A stretch of 64,000 nt of DNA from Bacteroidetes bacterium UBA1941. Lineage in GTDB: Bacteria; Bacteroidota; Bacteroidia; Chitinophagales; LD1. Under the pieces are notes generated by a model that searched no databases, was not told the origin of the DNA, and worked only from the letters and a program-made list of their open reading frames with translations. Positions within the stretch are counted from its first letter, which is position 1; each line of letters starts with the position of its first letter. The translations under genes and the position numbers were made by a program. The stretch spans positions 186,001-250,000 of the forward strand of contig DDEZ01000010.1 of the NCBI GenBank assembly GCA_002336805.1, written 5' to 3'. Positions 53,401 to 58,976 of the stretch are shown piece by piece.

Positions 53401-54779
53401 GAACCTTGTGGGCCTGCTGCGCCGTCATTACCAGATGGCCCTGTCGGGCCAGTGGCGCCGCCGCCTACGCCTGAGGGACCCGTAGGGCCGGTGACTCCAT
53501 TATTACCTGTAGTACCTTGGGCTCCTGTCGGTCCTTGGGTACCTTGCGGACCTATAGCTCCATCATTGCCAGATGGACCGGTTGGGCCGGTGGCACCACC
53601 GCCTACACCTGTAGGTCCTGTAGGACCAGTGGCTCCGCTGTTACCTGTGGCGCCTTGAGCACCTGCAGGTCCTTGTGAACCTTGTGGACCAGCAGCGCCA
53701 TCATTACCGGATGGACCTGTCGGGCCGGTAGCACCACCGCCTACACCTGTAGGTCCTGTTGGGCCAGTAGCTCCATTGTTACCTGTAGCGCCTGGGGCAC
53801 CTGTAGGTCCTTGTGAACCTTGTGGACCAGCAGCGCCATCATTACCGGATGGACCTGTCGGGCCAGTGGCGCCGCCGCCTACGCCTGAGGGACCTGTAGG
53901 GCCGGTGACTCCATTATTACCTGTAGTACCTTGGGCTCCTGTCGGTCCTTGGGTACCTTGCGGACCTATAGCTCCATCATTGCCAGATGGGCCTGTTGGG
54001 CCAGTTGCTCCGCCACCTAGACCTGTAGGTCCGGTAACACCCGTAGCTCCAGATGCACCGGCAGACCCCTGAGGGCCTGTCGGACCTGTAACTCCCGGGT
54101 TACCATTCTGTCCTGTAGGGCCTGTAGGGCCATTTGCGCCAATAATTCCTTGAATACCTGTTGGTCCTGTGAATCCCTGTGGCCCGGTAGCGCCAGGATT
54201 TCCTGCCAAACCTTGCGGTCCGGTAGGACCTGTTACTCCTTGGTTACCATTTGTGCCTGTCAGACCTGTCGGACCATTGGCGCCGGTATTACCTGCCGGT
54301 CCCTGCGCGCCGGCGGTGCCCGGTGAACCCTGAGCACCTGTCGGGCCTGTAGCACCTCTGGCACCAGTGGGGCCCGTAGATCCACCACCAGCATTGCCGG
54401 CAAAGAGGGCATAGGGTACGCTCATGAGCTGCTGCGTACCCATATCGGTGTAGTTAGTACCGCCATTGACATCACACTCCACCTGCAGGAATTTGGGGCC
54501 CGAGCCCCATGCTACCGTGCCAAGATTGCCACCACCGGTGCCTATCACACTATTGAAAAGGCCAAACTGATTAGTGGTCTGGGCATGCGTCTCCTGAAAG
54601 ACGACTGTACCCGAGGCTGTCTGGTCGTGTATCGTAAACCGGATGGCAACATGCGCATTGGCTACTATGTTACCTTGCGCATTGCGGACTATGGTCTGGT
54701 AGTTAATGCCTTGCGGCGGAGCCTGCGCTGACAGGAGGGAATAGCAAAGCAGCAGGATAAATAGGTATCCATTCTTCAT
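50451..54779 (-). CDS. Large secreted collagen-like protein with C-terminal tail domain
   Basis: 1442 residues. Signal peptide (MKNGYLFILLLCYSLLSAQA); an N-terminal domain of about 100 residues (GINYQTIVRNAQGNIVANA ... LMSVPYALFAGNA) found at the head of many Bacteroidota surface proteins; a Gly-X-Y stretch of about 865 residues (roughly 129-995) rich in GPTG, GATG and GAQG; then a tail-fibre-like segment (DLSGTYPNPKVIALQG, NNLERMRINP) and a beta domain (SPEVWFEDFGEGHLNNGE ... FSWRLVAKR) also known from other bacterial surface proteins. Probably a trimeric rod on the cell surface. No type IX sorting domain seen. Confidence 0.88.
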   Translation of the reverse strand: MKNGYLFILLLCYSLLSAQAPPQGINYQTIVRNAQGNIVANAHVAIRFTIHDQTASGTVVFQETHAQTTNQFGLFNSVIGTGGGNLGTVAWGSGPKFLQVECDVNGGTNYTDMGTQQLMSVPYALFAGNAGGGSTGPTGARGATGPTGAQGSPGTAGAQGPAGNTGANGPTGLTGTNGNQGVTGPTGPQGLAGNPGATGPQGFTGPTGIQGIIGANGPTGPTGQNGNPGVTGPTGPQGSAGASGATGVTGPTGLGGGATGPTGPSGNDGAIGPQGTQGPTGAQGTTGNNGVTGPTGPSGVGGGATGPTGPSGNDGAAGPQGSQGPTGAPGATGNNGATGPTGPTGVGGGATGPTGPSGNDGAAGPQGSQGPAGAQGATGNSGATGPTGPTGVGGGATGPTGPSGNDGAIGPQGTQGPTGAQGTTGNNGVTGPTGPSGVGGGATGPTGPSGNDGAAGPQGSQGATGAQGAAGNSGATGPTGPTGVGGGATGPTGPSGNDGAVGPQGAQGATGAQGPSGNNGATGPAGNDGLPGATGPQGLQGPAGVQGSNGPTGPQGLQGSAGNTGATGPTGATGAGGGATGPTGPSGSDGIAGATGPQGLQGPTGAQGSAGVAGPTGAQGIQGTAGPAGAQGATGLQGPSGVDGAAGATGPQGLQGPTGAQGTAGVTGPTGAQGIAGPAGAQGATGLQGPSGVDGAAGATGPQGLQGPTGAQGAAGVAGPTGPAGAQGATGLQGPSGIDGVAGATGPQGLQGPTGAQGTAGVAGPTGAQGIQGIAGPAGAQGATGLQGPSGIDGAAGAAGPQGLQGPTGAQGNAGAAGAQGPTGNGGATGPTGPSGNDGTAGATGPQGIQGPTGAQGIAGVAGPTGAQGIQGIAGPTGAQGIQGPTGTQGATGNDGPVGPTGAQGIQGPTGAQGTAGVAGPTGPQGIQGIAGATGTQGLQGPTGAQGSAGPTGAQGLQGPTGNQGPTGNDGAVGSQGPTGAQGITGPTGPLGTAGGDLSGTYPNPKVIALQGTAVSPTAPTAGQIMVYNGTSSQWEAQTTNGLFWKTTGNAAVSTDFIGTTNAQPFKLYSNNLERMRINPTDGEIVAGATGSPYAGDLLDGVATASLNFAVNGYCGVAGGAGTWGEILSTSSTAFSAVQGVYGGSGTGAGALGNFNGTSTSSTRTGVYGVVSTPAATNAGAGVTGYNAITSGAQHMGVYGSYNGSAYGLGVVGIGFGGGIPTGNQDIAVVGWRTNNANYSGYFNGNHVIANGTKSASVGTSVGNQLLYVNESPEVWFEDFGEGHLNNGECTVELDKLFLETVFIDDTHPMHVFIQMEGESQEVFVTKTHTSFTVHEKNSGRSDAAFSWRLVAKRLHFQDHRFGCDPVWGPGDTRKYNQDAVAPPVDYDAAVKLQEEMKRNWKPTPMPAGFIDYIQLQKENNERSLVKPASSRRPVTTPAGGK
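51840..53170 (-). repeat. Longer irregular repeats in the collagen-like region
   Basis: Units that share GLQGPSG, GPQGLQGPTGAQG and GVAGPTGAQGIQG. Starts of one phrase at 52416, 52578, 52713 and 52866 give spacings of 162, 135 and 153 bp, all multiples of 9 bp, so the triplet phase is preserved while copy length varies. Confidence 0.7.
53310..54060 (-). repeat. 138-bp tandem repeats in the collagen-like region
   Basis: About five to six units of 46 residues, each 15 Gly-X-Y triplets plus one extra Gly (GVGGGATG). The stretch starting at 53467 recurs almost base for base at 53881, 414 bp (three units) away, which implies duplication or gene conversion of a three-unit block. Confidence 0.75.
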
Positions 54780-54917
54780 ACAGGAGGTTTTAGGGATTAG
54801 TACAGAATCGGAATTTAACAATCAGAGGGCAGAAAGTCAAGTTTCCCTTCAGTTTTTCAGTGAATACAAGATATCAGCAAGTTTATGGAATAAGGTATAT
54901 TGAGGCATCCGGAATGT

Positions 54918-55280
54918 ATGATACAATACGGTATGCTCTGCATAATGCTATCTGCTGCTATCAGCGGAGTAGCTCAATCGAAGTCTGGCTGGCTGGATAG
55001 GTTCCCGGGTGGTGCGGATTCTCTGCAGCGCTTTGTGCAGGGACATCTGGTGTATCCGGATACAGCGAGAGCCCTGAGCCGCGAAGGGAAGGTGATAGTC
55101 TCGTTTCATGTAAAGACGGATGGGACGCTGTCTGATGTAAAGGTAACGAAGCATAGCCACAGGCTACTGGATGCGGAGGTACTGCGCGTGATGGGTACAG
55201 TGCCAAGATGCAGGGTAGGGCCGCCGGATACGATTACCTATCGCATCCCCGTGGTCTTTATGCTGCGGCGTGATCTATAG
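54918..55280 (+). CDS. Secreted single-domain TonB_C protein, divergent
   Basis: 120 residues. MIQYGMLCIMLSAAISGVAQ is a signal peptide; the rest is a TonB_C domain: RFPGGADSLQRFVQGHLVYP, GKVIVSFHVKTDGTLSDVKV, LLDAEVLRVMGTVP, then a Cys-containing PRCRVGPPDTITYRIPVVF. It is more divergent than the three in the 41-44 kb cluster. It is divergent from the collagen-like gene (138-nt spacer) and ends at a bidirectional terminator. Confidence 0.78.
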   Translation: MIQYGMLCIMLSAAISGVAQSKSGWLDRFPGGADSLQRFVQGHLVYPDTARALSREGKVIVSFHVKTDGTLSDVKVTKHSHRLLDAEVLRVMGTVPRCRVGPPDTITYRIPVVFMLRRDL

Positions 55281-55301
55281 CTGCAGCATATCACAAATAC
55301 A

Positions 55302-55322
55302 AAAGCCCCATAGCGGGGCTTT
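55302..55322. terminator. Bidirectional terminator between TonB_C gene and rplV
   Basis: AAAGCCCC pairs with GGGGCTTT around ATAGC. It closes the ribosomal block directly after rplV. Confidence 0.85.
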
Positions 55323-55347
55323 GTAGTAATATTGATATCAATACTGA

Positions 55348-55734
55348 TTAGTCAGCAGATTCAGTCTCAGCTGCAGATTGGAACTCTACAGGCACCTTGC
55401 TGTCTACAGTCAGGGTGATGTGGTTGCTCCTCTTGCGCAGGCGGTATGCACGGCCCTGTGGTGCAGGGAGGAAACGCTTCATAGTAGCGCCCTGGTCTAC
55501 AGAGATAGACTTGACGTACAGCTCATGGCCTTCATCAGCCTTGAGGTTATTCTTCTGCTCCCAGTTATTGATAGCTGACAGGAGGAGTTTCTCCAGCTTG
55601 CCGGCAGACTCTTTCTTGTGAAACTTCAGTATAGCGAGGGCATCACCTATCTTTTTGCCACGGATCAGGTCTACCACGAGCCTTGTCTTGCGCGGAGATG
55701 ATGGGTTGTTATTCAGTTTTGCTACTGCTTCCAT
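55348..55734 (-). CDS. rplV: 50S ribosomal protein L22
   Basis: 128 residues. Lines the peptide exit tunnel. Typical features: AVAKLNNNPSSPRKTRLVVDLIRGK at the N-terminus, LLLSAINNWEQKNN, and the C-terminal hairpin KRFLPAPQGRAYRLRKRSNHITL. It is last in the block; rpsC, which normally follows, is missing and a terminator lies 26 nt after its stop. Confidence 0.96.
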   Translation of the reverse strand: MEAVAKLNNNPSSPRKTRLVVDLIRGKKIGDALAILKFHKKESAGKLEKLLLSAINNWEQKNNLKADEGHELYVKSISVDQGATMKRFLPAPQGRAYRLRKRSNHITLTVDSKVPVEFQSAAETESAD

Positions 55735-55807
55735 TTTATTATGGTTTATTTTTTTGAGCGGTGATTCGCATCACCATTACTATTATCTAATGCTTTCTAC
55801 TACTTGA

Positions 55808-56077
55808 TTACTTCACCTTCTTAGATGAGTGACCCTTGAAGAGGCGTGTAGGGCTGAACTCACCGAGCTTGTGGCCTACCATGTTCTCCGTCACATATAC
55901 AGGGATGAACTTCTGTCCATTGTGTACTGCAAATGTGTGGCCTACCATATCAGGGATGATCATAGATGACCTGGACCAGGTCTTGATCACGGTCTTCTTA
56001 TTGCTATTGTTCAGCGTCTCTACCTTTGCGAGCAGGTGGTGAGCGATGTACGGTCCTTTCTTTATTGATCTTGCCAT
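55808..56077 (-). CDS. rpsS: 30S ribosomal protein S19
   Basis: 89 residues, usual length. MARSIKKGPYIAHHLLAKV, KTWSRSSMIIPDMVGHTFAVHNG and the S19 signature VTENMVGHKLGEFSPTRLF. Between rplB (28-nt gap) and rplV (73-nt gap). Confidence 0.97.
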   Translation of the reverse strand: MARSIKKGPYIAHHLLAKVETLNNSNKKTVIKTWSRSSMIIPDMVGHTFAVHNGQKFIPVYVTENMVGHKLGEFSPTRLFKGHSSKKVK

Positions 56078-56105
56078 TGTCTTACTTTATTATGGTTTGC
56101 CTGGA

Positions 56106-56954
56106 TTATTTATTGTTTTGGTTTGCTATAGCACCCTTGCGACGCTGTACGATCACCTTGTCAGATGCCTTGCGTGGTGTACGGGTCTTCTGGCCCTTAG
56201 CCTTGATACCGCCACGTGAGCGTGGGTGACCACCTGATGCACGGCCTTCGCCACCACCCATCGGGTGATCGACAGGGTTCATCGCTACCGGCCTAGTACG
56301 AGGACGGATACCCATCCAGCGCTTACGACCGGCCTTACCCAGAGACTGGAGATTGTGGTCAGGATTTGACACAGAGCCTACAGTAGCCAGACACTGCTTG
56401 AGGATCTTGCGAACCTCACCGGAAGGCAGCTTGATTACTACGAACCTTTCTTCCTTGGCCATGAGCTGAGCGGAAGCACCGGCAGACCTTACGATCACAC
56501 CGCCGCGGCCAGGATGCAGCTCGATATTGTGGATGATAGAACCCAGTGGGATATTCTCCATAGGGAGTGTGTTGCCTATTTCAGGCGCAGCACCCTTGCC
56601 AGATACGATGGTCTGACCCACCTTGAGGCCCTGAGGGGCTATGATATACCTTTTCTCACCATTGTGGAACTGGATGAGAGCGATGAATGATGTACGGTTT
56701 GGATCGTACTCGATGGTCAGCACTTTACCCTCGATACCGAAGTTTTCGCGCTTGAAGTCGATGATACGATAGCGACGCTTGTGGCCACCGCCTGTGTAGC
56801 GCATGGTCATACGTCCTGATGAAGTACGGCCACCTGAGCTTTTCATCGGAGCGAGGAGGCTCTTCTCCGGTTTGCTGGTGGTTACCTCTTCAAAGTTTAC
56901 GAGCGTCGTGTGACGGAGGCTCGGTGTGGTCGGTCTGAATTTTCTGATACCCAT
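56106..56954 (-). CDS. rplB: 50S ribosomal protein L2
   Basis: 282 residues. Central to subunit joining and peptidyl transfer. Motifs: TPSLRHTTLVNFEEVT, GGGHKRRYRIIDFKR, and the conserved C-terminal AMNPVDHPMGGGEGRASGGHP with its essential His. Slightly longer than the usual 274 residues because of the C-terminal tail. Confidence 0.97.
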   Translation of the reverse strand: MGIRKFRPTTPSLRHTTLVNFEEVTTSKPEKSLLAPMKSSGGRTSSGRMTMRYTGGGHKRRYRIIDFKRENFGIEGKVLTIEYDPNRTSFIALIQFHNGEKRYIIAPQGLKVGQTIVSGKGAAPEIGNTLPMENIPLGSIIHNIELHPGRGGVIVRSAGASAQLMAKEERFVVIKLPSGEVRKILKQCLATVGSVSNPDHNLQSLGKAGRKRWMGIRPRTRPVAMNPVDHPMGGGEGRASGGHPRSRGGIKAKGQKTRTPRKASDKVIVQRRKGAIANQNNK

Positions 56955-57006
56955 TTGATTCTTGCTTTGTCTTATCAGCAGTTTTGCTTCTGCTATATTT
57001 GGTTAA

Positions 57007-57042
57007 CTAAGTATTTAGTAATCAGTATTAAGTATTAAGATA
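57007..57042. repeat. Dispersed repeat family B copy inside the ribosomal operon
   Basis: AAGTATTTAGTAATCAGTA followed by TTAAGTATTAAGAT, in the 112-nt gap between rplW and rplB. It shares 18 nt with the purL-side copy at 12861-12890. Confidence 0.7.
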
Positions 57043-57066
57043 ATACAAAATACAATTCTGAATTAT

Positions 57067-57360
57067 TTATACAGTGCCGTAGAAGTCGATCTCCTGACCT
57101 TCTTTCAGGGTCACGTATGCCTTCTTGTAGGCTGGCTTCATACCGCGGGCGATACCCTGCTTGGTCTGGCGCACTTTCAGTTTGCCTGGTATTACGGCTG
57201 TGTTTACGTCTTCTACTTTTACATTGTAGGCTGTCTCTACTGCCTTCTTGATCTGGAGGCGGTTAGCTTCACGGTCTACGCGGAATGCATAGCGGTTGAG
57301 CTTTTCTCCCAGTTTGGTAGACTTTTCAGTGATGATTGGTTTGATCAGTATATTGCTCAT
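57067..57360 (-). CDS. rplW: 50S ribosomal protein L23
   Basis: 97 residues. Sits at the tunnel exit and contacts trigger factor and SRP. ILIKPIITEKSTKLGEKLNRYAF and VKVEDVNTAVIPGKLKVRQ are typical. It follows rplD by 13 nt. Confidence 0.95.
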   Translation of the reverse strand: MSNILIKPIITEKSTKLGEKLNRYAFRVDREANRLQIKKAVETAYNVKVEDVNTAVIPGKLKVRQTKQGIARGMKPAYKKAYVTLKEGQEIDFYGTV

Positions 57361-57373
57361 TGCCTCAGATTAA

Positions 57374-58006
57374 TTAGTTGTTAGTGAAATTTGCTTCCAG
57401 CGCTTTGATAGCGGCCTCAGTGAGGACTACCTTCTTGGCATCCATCACGTCAAATATACCTACCTGTGTAGCAGGCATCACATTTGTCTTGGCGATATTG
57501 CGAGAAGAGAGGAAGAGGTTGTTGTTTTCTTCGTTTACCAGAACGAGTGACTTGATGTCAGACAGGTTGAGGCTTTTCAGGATCGCTACGAAGCTCTTGG
57601 TCTTAGCTTCAGAGACAGAGAGATTGTCTACTACGATCAGGTTGCCGGCTTTCACTTTGTGAGCGAAGGCGGAGATCTTTGCCAGATCCTTTACTTTCTT
57701 ATTGATCTTAAAGTCATAAGAGTGAGGCTTAGGGCCGAATACACGGGCACCACCGCGTACGAGTGGAGACTTCATGTCACCACGGCGGGCACCACCTGTA
57801 CCCTTCTGGCGGAACGCCTTCTTGGTAGTACGGGCTATTTCCCACCTTTCTTTCGCCTTGTGCGTGCCCTGGTGCAGCGCAGCCTGGTGCTGACGTACAG
57901 CGAGCCAGATGGCATGGTCGTTTGGCTCAGCGCCGAAAATTGCATCGGAAAGTTCGATTTCCCTGCCTGTTTCTTTTCCTTCCTGGTTGAGTACCTTGAC
58001 TTTCAT
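57374..58006 (-). CDS. rplD: 50S ribosomal protein L4
   Basis: 210 residues. Part of the tunnel wall and, in enterobacteria, the repressor of the S10 operon. KVKVLNQEGKETGREIELSD, WLAVRQHQAALHQGTHKAKER, KAFRQKGTGGARRGDMKSPL and GPKPHSYDFKINKKV are typical. The ATG at 58006 fits L4 homologues; the frame is open to 58090 but without family sequence. It is the first gene of this block: rpsJ and rplC are not upstream. Confidence 0.96.
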   Translation of the reverse strand: MKVKVLNQEGKETGREIELSDAIFGAEPNDHAIWLAVRQHQAALHQGTHKAKERWEIARTTKKAFRQKGTGGARRGDMKSPLVRGGARVFGPKPHSYDFKINKKVKDLAKISAFAHKVKAGNLIVVDNLSVSEAKTKSFVAILKSLNLSDIKSLVLVNEENNNLFLSSRNIAKTNVMPATQVGIFDVMDAKKVVLTEAAIKALEANFTNN

Positions 58007-58316
58007 TTGAATCTCTTTTGTTTTGTGTCCCGAGAAAAATGAAGTCGTGCGCAAAGCGTTGGTACACCTTGTGGAGAGCAGCGAAATCATTTCAAAGAGG
58101 ACGGTGACGTTTCTATACTTTTAGAAAACGGACTGCAAAAGTAGGATTCTTTTTGAAATGTCCAAATATCTGGTTAAAGAATTTTTGATCAGCATTTGCA
58201 GGATTCAAGAATTGACAGGAGTGAACATGGTTGCTTTAATGCAAATATGAGTTAAATAACATGAGGAAACCTGAATTTGACCTATGTACTACTTACTTTT
58301 CGTAGAAATCTATCCA
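58007..58316. other. Intergenic region upstream of rplD
   Basis: About 310 nt between divergent genes. It holds the rplD promoter box at 58136-58143, a leader of roughly 120 nt with a short inverted repeat TTTCTA/TAGAAA, and AT-rich sequence toward the plus-strand gene. No rplC or rpsJ coding sequence is present. Confidence 0.7.
58136..58143 (-). promoter_or_regulatory. -7 box TACTTTTG of the rplD operon
   Basis: Perfect TAnnTTTG match on the minus strand, followed by CAGTCC, about 130 nt from the rplD ATG. Confidence 0.6.
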
Positions 58317-58892
58317 ATGCAGCGCAGAACCCTACTTCTCTTTATTCTACTAGGTATAATCATAGCCTATGGCACCCGTCACCACACCGCTACCATAGGC
58401 CGGGATAATGCCTGGGAGTACAATGACCCGCTGCTGGTAGACCTGCATATACCGGATCAGGTCACGGCACACGAGAGTACGCTGCATGTGCAGCTGGCGG
58501 GTACCAGTGTGAGTGTAGTACCACCAGCAGGGTATGAGCAGCTGGCAGCTATGAATGGCTACGGAACTGCCGATACTACCATAGATGTGATAGAGGATAC
58601 CCACCACTCTTATAGTGAGAAGAAGGCTGAGATAGATCAATACATCGCTTATGTAAAACGGGACAAAGGCGATGACCAGCAGGTGGCCTACCGGAAGGAT
58701 TTTCGATTCAATGGGTATCCGGCATCTGTGATCTGCCTGTCTGATACGACCCGCACGCGTACGGCTATCTATATGATCTTTGGCGATGACCATTTCTGTG
58801 TGGCTATGACGGGTACTACTACATCTGACTCTGTGGAAGTGCAGGAGGTCATCATCCAGACCATGCTCACTGCTACCTACAGGCGCGCCTAG
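58317..58892 (+). CDS. Membrane-anchored hypothetical protein
   Basis: 191 residues from ATG 58317; an ATG at 58284 would add 11. An N-terminal hydrophobic segment (RRTLLLFILLGIIIAYG) is an uncleaved anchor or signal peptide. The rest is a soluble domain (PDQVTAHESTLHVQLAGTSVSVVPPAGYEQLAAMNGYG) with no family I recognise; the later part RKDFRFNGYPASVICLSDTT ... AIYMIFGDDHFCVAMTG looks like a small alpha/beta fold. It precedes the phospholipase gene by 84 nt. Confidence 0.65.
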   Translation: MQRRTLLLFILLGIIIAYGTRHHTATIGRDNAWEYNDPLLVDLHIPDQVTAHESTLHVQLAGTSVSVVPPAGYEQLAAMNGYGTADTTIDVIEDTHHSYSEKKAEIDQYIAYVKRDKGDDQQVAYRKDFRFNGYPASVICLSDTTRTRTAIYMIFGDDHFCVAMTGTTTSDSVEVQEVIIQTMLTATYRRA

Positions 58893-58976
58893 AAGATTTA
58901 AGGAAAAGATAAGATAGCGGCTGCGGGCATAGCGGTTTATCTTTTTAGCTTTACGCTATACCATCTCATCTATCTC

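Noticed and set aside
52400..54000. CRISPR-like periodic repeats
   Set aside because: The periodicity follows Gly-X-Y codons, units vary in length and there are no unique spacers.
53179..54072. Proline-rich plus-strand frames (PVGPVAPPP repeats)
   Set aside because: They are the complement of Gly-X-Y codons in the collagen-like gene, not independent genes.
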